In this document: one piece after another, positions 15,001-23,632 of the stretch
Numbering within the stretch: position 1 is the first letter of the stretch
Layout: each line of letters opens with the position of its first letter
From: Microcoleus sp. EPA2
GTDB lineage: Bacteria; Cyanobacteriota; Cyanobacteriia; Cyanobacteriales; Microcoleaceae
DNA length: 64,000 bases
Assembly (NCBI GenBank): GCA_020882975.1
Contig: JAHRFD010000013.1
Span: forward strand, 1-64,000
Direction of reading: 5' to 3'
Translations under genes and position numbers: made by a program
Notes under the pieces: generated by a model
What the model saw: only the letters and a program-made list of their open reading frames with translations
Told to the model about the DNA's origin: nothing
The model's database searches: none

Positions 15001-17355
15001 ATGGTCAACCGTCTTGCCCAATCCCAAAGCCTTTACCTGCGAAAACACGCCGAAAATCCGATCGACTGGTGGCCCTGGTGCGACGAAGCCTTAGATACCG
15101 CCCACAGCCAAAATAAACCGATTTTCCTGTCCATTGGCTACTCTAGCTGCCACTGGTGCACGGTGATGGAAGGGGAAGCATTCTCTAATAACGCGATCGC
15201 CCAATACATGAATTCCCATTTTATTCCTGTCAAAGTCGATCGCGAAGAACGCCCGGACATCGACAGCATTTATATGCAAGCACTGCAAATGATGACCGGT
15301 CAAGGCGGTTGGCCACTCAACATTTTTCTCACGCCAGACGAGCGCATTCCCTTCTACGGTGGCACTTATTTCCCCGTAGAACCGCGCTATGGACGACCTG
15401 GTTTTTTAGAAGTATTACAAGCAATTCGCCGTTTTTACGACCTAGAGAAAAGCAAATTACAAGCCTTCAAATCAGAAATTTTAGGCAACCTCGAACAGTC
15501 AGCGATGCTGTCAGGAGTAACCACAGAATTAAGTAACGAAATATTTCAAAAAGGCGTAAAAACTAACACCGCAGTTATTGCCACTGGCAATCGAGCTCCC
15601 TGTTTTCCGATGATGCCCTATGCTGATTTAGCCTTACGTGGAACGCGATTTAACTGGGAATCTGAATACGATCGCCAACAAGCCTGTGCTGGGCGCGGGT
15701 TAGACCTGGCATTGGGAGGTATTTACGACCATGTTGCCGGCGGATTTCACCGCTACACAGTCGATGACACCTGGACAGTACCACACTTTGAAAAAATGCT
15801 CTATGACAACGGTCAAATTGTTGAGTATTTAGCAAATTTGTGGAGTGCAGGAATTCAAGAACCGGCGTTTCAAACTGCGATCGCCGGGACCGTAGAATGG
15901 TTAAAACGGGAAATGACCGCACCTACAGGCTATTTTTATGCTGCACAAGATGCTGACAGTTTTACCCCCCCAACCCCCCCTTACCAAGGGGGGGCAGAAA
16001 ATTTAACCCCCCCTTACCAAGCAGGGGCAGAAAATTTAACCCCCCCTTACCAAAGGGGGGCAGAAAATTTAACCCCCCCTTACCAAAGGGCGGCAGAAAA
16101 TTTAACCCCCCCTTACCAAGCAGGGGCAGAAAATTTAACCCCCCCTTACCAAGCAGGGGCAGAAAATTTAACCCCCCCTTACCAAGCAGGGGCAGAAAAT
16201 TTAACCCCCCCTTACCAAGCAGGGGCAGAAAATTTAACCCCCCCTTACCAAGGGGGGGCGACGGGGGGGTCAGAACCAGAAGAAGGAGTATTTTACGTTT
16301 GGACTTACAGGGAACTAGAACAAGTTTTGACGGCGGAGGAATTAGTAGAAATTGAACAACAGTTTACTGTTAGTCGCACCGGAAACTTTGAAGGAAAAAA
16401 TGTATTGCAGCGCCGTTATGAAGGCAAATTGAGTGAAACAGTAGAAACGGCTTTGTCAAAACTCTTTCAAGTTCGCTATGGAGCCCTTCCCCATAATGTC
16501 AAAACCTTTCCCCCAGCCCGGAACAATCACGAAGCTAAAAATAATAGTTGGCCTGGTAGAATTCCGGCGGTAACAGATACTAAAATGATTGTAGCTTGGA
16601 ATAGCTTGATGATTTCTGGTTTGGCAAGGGCTGCTACGGTTTTTGGGAATCAGGAATATCTGGAATTAGCTGTCACAAGTGCTGATTTTATTTTAGAAAA
16701 TCAGTGGATTGATGGGCGGTTTCACCGATTGAATTATGATGGCAAAGCGGCGGTGATGGCGCAGTCGGAAGATTATGCTTTGTTTGTAAAAGCGCTGCTG
16801 GATTTGCATCAAGGGAGTTTGTCATTAGTTACAGAAAGTGACAAATGGTTGCAGAAGGCTGTGGAAGTGCAAGCCGAATTTGATGAGTTTTTGTGGAGTT
16901 TAGAATTAGGAGGATATTACAATACTGCTAAGGATTATAGTGGAGATTTGTTGGTGCGGGAACGTAGTTATACGGATAATGCTACTCCGGCGGCTAATGG
17001 AATTGCGATCGCCTCTTTGGTTCGTTTAGCGCTGTTGGCTCAAAATTTGGAATATCTCGATCGCGCCCAACAAGGTTTAAAAATTTTTAGCAGTATTATA
17101 CAAGATGCTCCCCAAGCTTGTCCGAGTCTGATTTCTGCTCTCGACTGGTATCAACATTCTACTTTGATTCGCACGACTCCTGAGTTAGTTTCTGGTTTGA
17201 TGTCGCAGTATTATCCCACGGCTGTTTTTCAGATTGAGACTGATTTACCGCCAGGAGTTGTTGGGTTGGTTTGTGAGTCTTTCACTTGTAAGGAACCTGC
17301 CCAGAGTCGAGAGGGGTTGTTGGTAGAAATTGAGCAAAGTCAAACGCGGGTTTAG
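15001..17355 (+). CDS. DUF255 thioredoxin-domain protein (YyaL / SPATA20 family) with minisatellite insert
   Basis: An N-terminal thioredoxin-like domain (residues about 5-165) with the motif SSCHWCTVMEGEAF is followed by a six-hairpin glycosidase-like alpha/alpha barrel (FEKMLYDNGQ, then YALFVKALLDLHQ). The family usually has about 680-700 residues; this member has 784 because of an insert at residues about 321-423 made of nine copies of an ENLTPPYQxGA unit. The insert falls between DADS and EEGVFYVWT, a surface loop in the family. The rest of the frame is intact, so the protein is probably still made. The family function is poorly known (a thioredoxin-linked or glycan-related role). Confidence 0.9.
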   Translation: MVNRLAQSQSLYLRKHAENPIDWWPWCDEALDTAHSQNKPIFLSIGYSSCHWCTVMEGEAFSNNAIAQYMNSHFIPVKVDREERPDIDSIYMQALQMMTGQGGWPLNIFLTPDERIPFYGGTYFPVEPRYGRPGFLEVLQAIRRFYDLEKSKLQAFKSEILGNLEQSAMLSGVTTELSNEIFQKGVKTNTAVIATGNRAPCFPMMPYADLALRGTRFNWESEYDRQQACAGRGLDLALGGIYDHVAGGFHRYTVDDTWTVPHFEKMLYDNGQIVEYLANLWSAGIQEPAFQTAIAGTVEWLKREMTAPTGYFYAAQDADSFTPPTPPYQGGAENLTPPYQAGAENLTPPYQRGAENLTPPYQRAAENLTPPYQAGAENLTPPYQAGAENLTPPYQAGAENLTPPYQAGAENLTPPYQGGATGGSEPEEGVFYVWTYRELEQVLTAEELVEIEQQFTVSRTGNFEGKNVLQRRYEGKLSETVETALSKLFQVRYGALPHNVKTFPPARNNHEAKNNSWPGRIPAVTDTKMIVAWNSLMISGLARAATVFGNQEYLELAVTSADFILENQWIDGRFHRLNYDGKAAVMAQSEDYALFVKALLDLHQGSLSLVTESDKWLQKAVEVQAEFDEFLWSLELGGYYNTAKDYSGDLLVRERSYTDNATPAANGIAIASLVRLALLAQNLEYLDRAQQGLKIFSSIIQDAPQACPSLISALDWYQHSTLIRTTPELVSGLMSQYYPTAVFQIETDLPPGVVGLVCESFTCKEPAQSREGLLVEIEQSQTRV
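15961..16271 (+). repeat. In-frame 33-bp minisatellite
   Basis: Eight consecutive 33-base units (core aaccccccctta ccaagcag plus ggggcagaaaatt) are preceded by a partial unit. Each encodes NLTPPYQ(A/R/G)(G/A)AE. The outer units carry the palindromic form CCCCCCCTTACCAAGGGGGGG, a common intergenic hairpin in this type of genome. The middle units are homogenised (four identical AGA copies), which indicates recent tandem expansion. Confidence 0.95.
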
Positions 17356-17367
17356 AGAATAACGGGC

Positions 17368-17396
17368 TGTGAATTTATGCTACTAGATATTCAGCC
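17368..17396 (+). terminator. Hairpin after the DUF255 gene
   Basis: GGGCTGtGAAT pairs with ATTCAGCCC around a loop, 13 bases beyond the stop codon. It precedes the riboswitch and probably isolates the next transcription unit. Confidence 0.45.
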
Positions 17397-17454
17397 CTTC
17401 ACCTGAGCAATTTAACTTTTTCCCAAAATGGCGACAAGTGCGGTATGATGTGAA

Positions 17455-17580
<126 letters not shown>

Positions 17581-17614
17581 CTAACTCACTTTGGAACGCA
17601 TCTGCGAGGTACGG

Positions 17615-18025
17615 ATGATGAATGGAATTAATAAGACTGTACGCACCAAGCACAGTCTGTTTGTTTGCACTGCTTGCGCGAGTGTTTGGAAAAATGGCAA
17701 GCGAGAAGGCAAAAGTGGCGGCCAACAATTCTTGGAAGACTTGTCGCAACTGGCTAAGGATTGGGAATTTTCGGATGAATTTGAGATTCAAGAAGTTGAG
17801 TGCATGAGTGCTTGCAGTCACTCTTGCGCTATATCTTTTGCTGCTGCTGGAAAGTACACTTATCTGTTTGGTGACTTACCTCCCAATGAATCTGAAAGCG
17901 TCGAGGCTGTACTGGAATGCGCGAGTCAATACTATGCTAAACCCGATGGTTTGTTGCCTTGGTCAGAACGTCCTCAAGCTCTGAAAAAAGGAGTTATAGC
18001 TAAAATTCCGCCACTGGGTAATTAA
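17615..18025 (+). CDS. DUF1636 metal-binding protein
   Basis: This 136-residue protein is read from the ATG at 17615; a TTG at 17591 in the riboswitch leader is unlikely. Cysteines are arranged as in DUF1636: FVCTACASVW near the start and EVECMSACSHSCA in the middle, suggesting a thioredoxin-fold ferredoxin-like [2Fe-2S] or metal-binding domain. DUF1636 genes commonly travel with cobalamin and CobW-type genes. The riboswitch directly upstream and the CobW gene downstream support a role in cobalt or cobalamin supply. No enzyme activity can be read from the sequence. Confidence 0.88.
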   Translation: MMNGINKTVRTKHSLFVCTACASVWKNGKREGKSGGQQFLEDLSQLAKDWEFSDEFEIQEVECMSACSHSCAISFAAAGKYTYLFGDLPPNESESVEAVLECASQYYAKPDGLLPWSERPQALKKGVIAKIPPLGN

Positions 18026-18078
18026 CCTCTTTCTTTCCAGGCTTTGCCCATCAGCGGTAACTAAGGAAACCAATCCGC

Positions 18079-18200
18079 CACGGACTTAAGTCCCTGGCTA
18101 ATAGCGAAATTCCTCTGAAGAGGACTCATGAGTTGAAAAAAGTTTGTCTCAGTCCTCTTTAGAGGACTTTAGCTTTGAGGCAGGGACTTAAGTCCCTGCC
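18079..18200. repeat. Palindrome-rich intergenic repeat
   Basis: The block holds AGTCCTCTTTAGAGGACT (18151-18168), a perfect 22-base palindrome GGCAGGGACTTAAGTCCCTGCC (18179-18200), and partial copies of both motifs at 18079-18125. It lies between the DUF1636 and CobW genes. The layout is typical of a small non-autonomous interspersed repeat. It could terminate or process the riboswitch transcript. Confidence 0.75.
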
Positions 18201-18285
18201 GGACTGTCGGTTTAACGAATTTCCTGTCAGCAATTGACCTAAAATTGAAAGATCTTCCCTCACACAAAAAAACACAAAATTATCA

Positions 18286-19320
18286 ATGCACAAAATTCCT
18301 GTTACAGTCATTACGGGCTTTCTCGGTAGTGGCAAAACCACCGCCATTCGCCACTTATTGCAAAATAATCAAGGCCGTCGCATCGCAGTTATTGTGAATG
18401 AATTTGGCGAAGTCGGCATCGACGGCGAACTGTTGCGTGACTGCCAAGTTTGCGATGAAGAAGAAGATGTCAGTACCAATATTTTAGAACTGACAAATGG
18501 CTGTCTTTGCTGCACGGTTCAAGAGGAATTTTTGCCCACCATGCAAGAATTATTGAAGCGTCGCGCACAAATTGATTGCATCTTGATTGAGACTTCTGGA
18601 CTCGCACTCCCTAAACCCTTAATTCAAGCTTTTCGCTGGCCGGAAATTCGGACTGGTGCTACCGTAGATGGTGTTGTGGCTGTGGTCGATTGCGAAGCCC
18701 TTGCTAGTGGTAATTTTGTGGGTGATATTGATGCTTTGATGGCCCAGCGACAGGCTGATGATAGTTTAGATCATGAGACGCCGATCGAGGAATTGTTTGA
18801 AGACCAGTTGGCTTGTGCTGATATGGTACTTTTGACTAAGGTCGATCGCGTCGATGTTGCAACTCAGAAAAAAGTCCAAACTTGGTTGCAGCAAGAATTG
18901 CGTCCTAGTGTCAAAATTGTACCTTGCAAAGGTGGCGAAATTAATCCTGATGTGTTGTTGGGATTTAATGCCGCAGTTGAGGATAATTTGGAGTCTCGTC
19001 CCAGCCATCACGACACTGAGGAAGAACACGACCATGATGATGATATTACCTCAACTTACTTTATTGCCGATCGCGAATTTGAACCAGAAGCTTTGGTCAA
19101 AAAACTGCAATCGTTGATGCAAAGTCAAGAGATTTATCGGATTAAAGGGTTTGTGGCGGTTCCCAAGAAGCCGATGAGGATGGTGTTGCAGGGTGTGGGT
19201 TCGCGCATCGAACATTTTTACGATCGCCCTTGGACACCTTCGGAACTTCGCCAAACCAAATTGGTGTTTATCGGTAGAGAACTCGATCGCGATCGCATTG
19301 TAGCGATAATGAGCAATTAA
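18286..19320 (+). CDS. cobW: CobW-type GTPase (COG0523)
   Basis: This is a G3E-family GTPase that delivers or inserts metal ions; CobW serves cobalt insertion in cobalamin synthesis. The protein has a P-loop GFLGSGKT (11-18), Walker B region LIETSGLALP, the metal-binding NGCLCC motif (C73, C75, C76), LTKVD (guanine specificity), and a His/Asp-rich stretch (HHDTEEEHDHDDD) that may bind metal. The C-terminal CobW_C domain is present. At 344 residues it is full length and fits the cobalamin-type branch. The riboswitch/DUF1636 unit upstream agrees with a cobalt role. Confidence 0.92.
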   Translation: MHKIPVTVITGFLGSGKTTAIRHLLQNNQGRRIAVIVNEFGEVGIDGELLRDCQVCDEEEDVSTNILELTNGCLCCTVQEEFLPTMQELLKRRAQIDCILIETSGLALPKPLIQAFRWPEIRTGATVDGVVAVVDCEALASGNFVGDIDALMAQRQADDSLDHETPIEELFEDQLACADMVLLTKVDRVDVATQKKVQTWLQQELRPSVKIVPCKGGEINPDVLLGFNAAVEDNLESRPSHHDTEEEHDHDDDITSTYFIADREFEPEALVKKLQSLMQSQEIYRIKGFVAVPKKPMRMVLQGVGSRIEHFYDRPWTPSELRQTKLVFIGRELDRDRIVAIMSN

Positions 19321-19330
19321 TCACCCACGC

Positions 19331-19500
19331 TGACCTCAGAAACCGGGTTTCTTCCTATATTTCTCCTTCCTGTGGGCAAAACTCGTGTAAACCCGGTTTT
19401 TAGCCCCATGGCTGCTGACTTCAGAAACCGGGTTTCTTCCTATATTTCTCCTTCCTGTGGGCAAAACTCGTGTAAACCCGGTTTCTAGCCCCATCGCTGA
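19331..19500. repeat. 85-bp tandem duplication of a hairpin module
   Basis: Two head-to-tail copies start at 19331 and 19416 and differ at a few positions. Each contains CAGAAACCGGGTTTC and, 36 bases on, AAACCCGGTTT, which can pair. The copies lie directly after cobW and can act as a strong terminator. The AAACCGGGTTT core is the same as at 8761 and 28298. Confidence 0.85.
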
Positions 19501-19593
19501 ACACCGAACCAAAAACAGCCTCTGCCTCTACTTCAAAAACTCTTAATATTATTTAATATGCTTGCTACTACCAGCCACGGTGGTGTAAAGTAG

Positions 19594-19613
19594 TGAAAAT
19601 GATTATCATTGTA
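19594..19613. promoter_or_regulatory. Zur/Fur-type operator
   Basis: TGAAAATGATTATCATTGTA contains the near-palindrome AATGATTATCATT, which fits the Fur-superfamily consensus. It ends 18 bases before the ATG of the second COG0523 GTPase. A Zur box is the more likely reading because zinc-responsive COG0523 GTPases are classic Zur targets; Fur cannot be excluded. Confidence 0.7.
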
Positions 19614-19631
19614 GCGCAATCGAGATAAAGT

Positions 19632-20603
19632 ATGGTGACTACTAGAGCGATCGAATCAGTACCCGTGACCGTTCTCACAGGCTATCTAGGTGCAGGAAAA
19701 ACCACCCTACTCAACCGGATTTTAACCCACGAACACGGCCAAAAAGTTGCAGTCATCGTCAACGAATTTGGCGAAGTAGGCATCGACAACCAACTCATTA
19801 TCGATGCCGACGAAGAAATTTTTGAAATGAACAACGGCTGCATTTGCTGCACAGTCCGAGGCGACTTAATTCGGATTATCGGCAACCTCATGAAGCGACG
19901 GGACAAATTCGATCACCTAGTCATCGAAACCACAGGTTTAGCCGACCCCGCACCTGTAATTCAGACATTCTTCGTAGACGAAGATATGCGAGATAAATTA
20001 CTGCTAGATGCCGTTGTCACCGTAGTAGATGCCAAGCACATCTGGCAGCACTGGGACTCCGACGAAGCTCAAGAACAAATTGCCTTTGCCGATGTCATTT
20101 TGCTGAACAAAACCGATTTAGTCACCCCAGCAGAATTAGCAGAATTAGAAACGCGGATTCGCAACATGAATGCAATGGCAAAAATTCATCGCACCCGCCA
20201 TGCTGAAATAGAAATGTCAGCATTGTTAGGAGTAAAAGCATTTGATTTGAATCGAGCCTTAGAAATTGAACCCGATTTTTTAGGCGAACACGAACACGAA
20301 CACGACGACACAGTAACTTCCGTCGCAATCCAAGAATCCGGCGCGGTTGATGGCAACAAATTTAGCGACTGGATCTCCCAATTGTTGCAGACAAAAGGCC
20401 CGGATATCTTTCGGACAAAAGGCATTTTAAATATTGCTGGAGAAGACAGGAGATTTGTATTTCAAGGCGTGCATATGCTGTTTGACGGTAGACCCGATAG
20501 ACCCTGGAAAGCCAATGAAACTCCGAAAAACGAACTCGTATTCATTGGTCGCAACTTAAATGAAAGTCAATTAAAAGCTGATTTTCATCAGTGTCTGTTT
20601 TAA
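19632..20603 (+). CDS. COG0523 metallochaperone GTPase, probably zinc-responsive
   Basis: This second G3E GTPase has 323 residues: P-loop GYLGAGKT (17-24), NGCICC metal motif (C70, C72, C73), LVIETTGLADP, LLNKTDLV, a short His/Glu patch (GEHEHEHDD), and the CobW_C domain near the C-terminus (VFQGVHMLFDGRPDRPW). It is less similar to the first CobW than expected for a recent duplicate and belongs to a different COG0523 branch. The Zur/Fur-like box just before its start suggests induction under zinc (or iron) starvation, when it would supply metal to key enzymes. A WD40 protein gene follows. Confidence 0.9.
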   Translation: MVTTRAIESVPVTVLTGYLGAGKTTLLNRILTHEHGQKVAVIVNEFGEVGIDNQLIIDADEEIFEMNNGCICCTVRGDLIRIIGNLMKRRDKFDHLVIETTGLADPAPVIQTFFVDEDMRDKLLLDAVVTVVDAKHIWQHWDSDEAQEQIAFADVILLNKTDLVTPAELAELETRIRNMNAMAKIHRTRHAEIEMSALLGVKAFDLNRALEIEPDFLGEHEHEHDDTVTSVAIQESGAVDGNKFSDWISQLLQTKGPDIFRTKGILNIAGEDRRFVFQGVHMLFDGRPDRPWKANETPKNELVFIGRNLNESQLKADFHQCLF

Positions 20604-20638
20604 CTGGCACCTTGCACCATTTTAAATCAGCTTTTTAA

Positions 20639-20707
20639 GCACAGGCTTTCGGGCCTGTTCCACACATACACAAATTCATCTGTTGTGGAACGGGTCAGAA
20701 AGCGCCT
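20639..20707. repeat. Imperfect long inverted repeat
   Basis: GGCTTTCGGGCCTGTTCCACA and the reverse complement of TGTGGAACGGGTCAGAAAGC form an imperfect stem around a central loop. It belongs to the ACAGGC...GCCTGT hairpin type frequent in this window (also 56172 and 57850). It lies between the COG0523 GTPase and the WD40 gene and could attenuate read-through. Confidence 0.65.
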
Positions 20708-20743
20708 TATTGAGAATACTAGAACATCTCAGATTAAATAAAT

Positions 20744-21859
20744 ATGGGTAACAACAACAAAAATAAAAGCGAACTCACTCTGAAATTTCACGCCAAAGAA
20801 ATGCTGTCAGACTACGTGACTGCTGTTACTTGGTCGCCCGATGGCAAAAATCTAGCAGTCAGTTCCGCCGCCGGTGAAATTATGTTAGGGATTCTCGGAA
20901 ACATCAATAAATTGTCCTTGGAACCCCTGCAAACAGCAACTGGTAAATCAGTAGATTGCTTGTCTTTTTCTTCAGATAGTCAACTGTTAGCTGCTGGTGG
21001 ACAAGATGGAAAAGTGCTAATTTGGCACGTAAATTCTGGGAAATTAATTGCTAGCTTGGATAACCAGCGTGTTTGGGTTGATAAGTTAGCTTGGAGTCCT
21101 CATGGTCATCAATTAGCTTTCAATATGGGTCGTTCAGTTCAAGTTTGGAATGCTGATGAAAATAAAGTAGAAGTAACCCTGAATTTTGATTCCTCTTCAA
21201 TCCTCGATTTAGCATGGCATCCTGTTGATAAATATCTGGCAATTAGCGGCTATCAAGGTGTAAAAGTTTGGAACGCGACAGATTGGAATGATGACCCAGA
21301 CATCTTATCCGTACCATCGGTAACAAGTACAATTTCCTGGTCTCCTTCCGGCAAATATCTAGCCTGTGGCAATATGGATAACACCTTAATTGTTAATGAA
21401 TGGGGTAACTCGGAACCTTGGGTAATGCAGGGTTTTCCAGGCAAAGTTAGACATTTGGCTTGGTCCGATCGAACTAATTCATTGGGCGATCCTTTATTAG
21501 CTGCTGCGAGTTCAGAAGGCATTTCTGTGTGGGAAAGAGAAGCTGATGAAAGTGTCGGTTGGGAAGCTTGGGGATTAGAAGTACATGAAAAAGTAGTCCA
21601 GGCGATCGGCTTTCAACCAAATACCTTGTTATTAGCTTCTGCATCAGAAGATAGTCAACTTTGTTTGTGGTACGAAGCACAAGAATTGCTGCAAATTCTT
21701 GAGGGTGTCGATGCCGGTTTTTCCTGTCTTTCTTGGCATCCCCAAGGTCAATTCCTCGCAGCAGGTGGCAATAACGGCGAGTTGTTGGTTTGGGAACGAA
21801 ATTTTTCACCTGCGTTAATCACCATTCCTTCATCGAACTCGGCGGCAAGCGCAACCTAG
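20744..21859 (+). CDS. WD40 beta-propeller protein
   Basis: This is a 371-residue cytoplasmic protein with about seven WD40-like blades (for example VTAVTWSPDGKNLAVSS, VDCLSFSSDSQLLAAGGQDGKVLIWH, AIGFQPNTLLLASASEDSQLCLW). It has no signal peptide and no kinase or other domain. It follows the metal-starvation-type GTPase on the same strand after a 140-base gap, so shared control by the operator is possible. A scaffold role, perhaps bringing the GTPase to a client enzyme, is only an inference. Its last 41 bases overlap the convergent gene. Confidence 0.88.
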   Translation: MGNNNKNKSELTLKFHAKEMLSDYVTAVTWSPDGKNLAVSSAAGEIMLGILGNINKLSLEPLQTATGKSVDCLSFSSDSQLLAAGGQDGKVLIWHVNSGKLIASLDNQRVWVDKLAWSPHGHQLAFNMGRSVQVWNADENKVEVTLNFDSSSILDLAWHPVDKYLAISGYQGVKVWNATDWNDDPDILSVPSVTSTISWSPSGKYLACGNMDNTLIVNEWGNSEPWVMQGFPGKVRHLAWSDRTNSLGDPLLAAASSEGISVWEREADESVGWEAWGLEVHEKVVQAIGFQPNTLLLASASEDSQLCLWYEAQELLQILEGVDAGFSCLSWHPQGQFLAAGGNNGELLVWERNFSPALITIPSSNSAASAT

Positions 21860-22133
21860 GAAATCTGTAAAAAGTATCTCCTTCATCATCCACTTCTAAA
21901 ATCGCCGAAAAAATTTTAACTTGTGCATCTAAGTATTGCTGTGCAACTTGAGCCTCCACCCTAGCGCTAGCCGCCAATTGAATCAGCGAAATTTGACTAT
22001 TTTGGTTTTCCAATAACTGATAAAAAGCCTCATCTAAGCGTTTTTTTTGTTTGTTTTCATTCAGATTATTAATCACTAATAAACCTACAAATCCACCCAT
22101 GCCAATTACTAATAAAAATTCTAATAATGCCAT
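21819..22133 (-). CDS. Small membrane-anchored hypothetical protein
   Basis: This 104-residue protein has one N-terminal transmembrane segment (LLEFLLVIGMGGFVGLLVI) followed by a basic stop (NKQKKRLDEA) and a helical cytoplasmic domain. The sequence ISLIQLAASARVEAQVAQQYLDAQV resembles a winged-helix start. Its 3' end overlaps the convergent WD40 gene by 41 bases. No family is recognised. It follows the cyclophilin gene on the same strand but is separated from it by a GC-rich hairpin. Confidence 0.7.
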   Translation of the reverse strand: MALLEFLLVIGMGGFVGLLVINNLNENKQKKRLDEAFYQLLENQNSQISLIQLAASARVEAQVAQQYLDAQVKIFSAILEVDDEGDTFYRFPRLRLPPSSMKEW

Positions 22134-22191
22134 ATTTTTGCGCTAATTTCTAATTTCAATAACCCAGACATAAACATTATTTACATCTTAT

Positions 22192-22209
22192 AGCCCGCCG
22201 GGGCGGGCT
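22192..22209 (-). terminator. GC-rich hairpin after the cyclophilin gene
   Basis: AGCCCGCC/GGCGGGCT forms a tight stem 70 bases beyond the cyclophilin stop codon. No clear T-run follows on the minus strand. It probably terminates the cyclophilin transcript or limits read-through into the small membrane protein gene. Confidence 0.5.
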
Positions 22210-22278
22210 TGGTTTGATAACAAGCGATTTAATGCTCCTTCACTTTTGTGTCAAAGCGATTGCAATCGCCGTCATTGA

Positions 22279-23403
22279 TTAAACTTGAGGTCGCAACAAA
22301 TTTTCCATTCCTTTAATTACCTTAGCAGATACAATCTTGTCTCCCTGCTTCAGTTGATCCAAAACTTCTTTTCCCTCAATCATGTAACCAAAAACAGTAT
22401 ACCGACCGTCCAACAAATTCAGACCAGCAGGGGTCAGTTCAGGTTCAAACAAGAAAAAGAAAAACTGCGAAGAAGCGCTATCTGGTTCAGCTTCCGCACG
22501 AGCCATGGCCAAAGTACCATAGGCAGAAAAAGGTAACACAGGTTCGTCGCGATAACGCCCCGCATCTTCTAAAGTAATTCCGTAGATGGGTTCTTTTTCG
22601 TCCCTGACGAGGACTTCGAGTGGAATATTGCGGTATTTACCAGTAGCGGGGTCAATAAAACCTACTTCCTTACCTTCAGGGTCTCCTGTTTGTAGCACGT
22701 AGGATTCTTCCGATCGAATAAATGGCAAACCATCATAAAAACCTCGATCGACTAAATCTACAAAATTACCACCAGTCACCGGCGCACTGTAACCATCAAC
22801 CACAACAGTAATTGTCCCCTTCTCGGTTTCTACAGCCACCGTAGCGCGACCCTTGAGTTGAGGCAAATTAGCATATTCTGAAGGAACTTCAAACGGAAAC
22901 TCCGTCACCATCAACTCTTCGATGTCACCAACCGAACCGAGGATTTTGGCTTTCAAGTCAATCACTTTTTCTCTGTCTTTGGCCTCCACAGCCTCAGACA
23001 GTTGTGAAACTCCTTCTTTGACTTTTGCCACTAGAGTTTCGGCTTCGGGCTTTTTCGCGTCGGGAATACTCTTTAAAATATCAGACTCGCGAATGCTGAG
23101 AATTCTGGAAGCCTTGCTGACATCGCTACTAATGGGGCCCCAACGTTTAGAGCGTATGTGGTTCCCGATGTCTTCGAGAGTAATTTGCAACTCTCGCACC
23201 GTCTGATTGTCAATAGGTAGAGCGTAGCGCAACAGGGCCCGGCCATCGGTAATCGCATTCCCCGCAGGCATACTGCTGCTAGGGCGTTTGGCATGGGATA
23301 CCGAACTGAAGCTGAGGGAAAAAGTGAATAGCAGGAGTGCTAAGACAGTGGTTTTGAGCCAGCGCTTGCACGTATCGATCGAGAAATTAGACCAATGCAA
23401 CAT
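22279..23403 (-). CDS. TLP40/CYP38-like peptidyl-prolyl isomerase
   Basis: This is an exported cyclophilin-type protein resembling plant TLP40/CYP38, a lumenal factor needed for photosystem II assembly and repair. From the ATG at 23403 it has a long signal region (KTTVLALLLFTFSLSFSSVSHA), a helical N-terminal domain (about residues 70-165), then the cyclophilin domain (GNFVDLVDRGFYDGLPFIR to the C-terminus). The usual cyclophilin catalytic Arg/Phe/Gln set is only partly kept (ASSQFFFFLF present), as in CYP38, so isomerase activity may be weak. An earlier in-frame start is possible. Confidence 0.88.
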   Translation of the reverse strand: MLHWSNFSIDTCKRWLKTTVLALLLFTFSLSFSSVSHAKRPSSSMPAGNAITDGRALLRYALPIDNQTVRELQITLEDIGNHIRSKRWGPISSDVSKASRILSIRESDILKSIPDAKKPEAETLVAKVKEGVSQLSEAVEAKDREKVIDLKAKILGSVGDIEELMVTEFPFEVPSEYANLPQLKGRATVAVETEKGTITVVVDGYSAPVTGGNFVDLVDRGFYDGLPFIRSEESYVLQTGDPEGKEVGFIDPATGKYRNIPLEVLVRDEKEPIYGITLEDAGRYRDEPVLPFSAYGTLAMARAEAEPDSASSQFFFFLFEPELTPAGLNLLDGRYTVFGYMIEGKEVLDQLKQGDKIVSAKVIKGMENLLRPQV

Positions 23404-23632
23404 AACTTTAACTTTTATGGCCTCTATCATCTTCCCACAGCACTGTCCGCCCTCTAGGGAGAATCAAGTGACAACTCCCCACAGCGATTAACAGATTAGT
23501 CAAGCACTTGCTCCCTTTCGACGGTAAAATAAAATGCCAATTGTTTTTTGATGCCGTCAGCTAGACTGCGGTTTGAAGCTGACAGTAGTTCCCCCGTGCC
23601 CTTGGGCGACGGGATTGCCTGCAAAAATTTAT

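Noticed and set aside
15961-16271. Possible CRISPR array
   Set aside because: Units of 33 bases are directly joined with no unique spacers, stay in frame within a protein, and no cas gene is near.
23573-23632. N-terminal extension of EF-P
   Set aside because: EF-P starts at [10 protein letters not shown] in the family; the upstream codons are leader.
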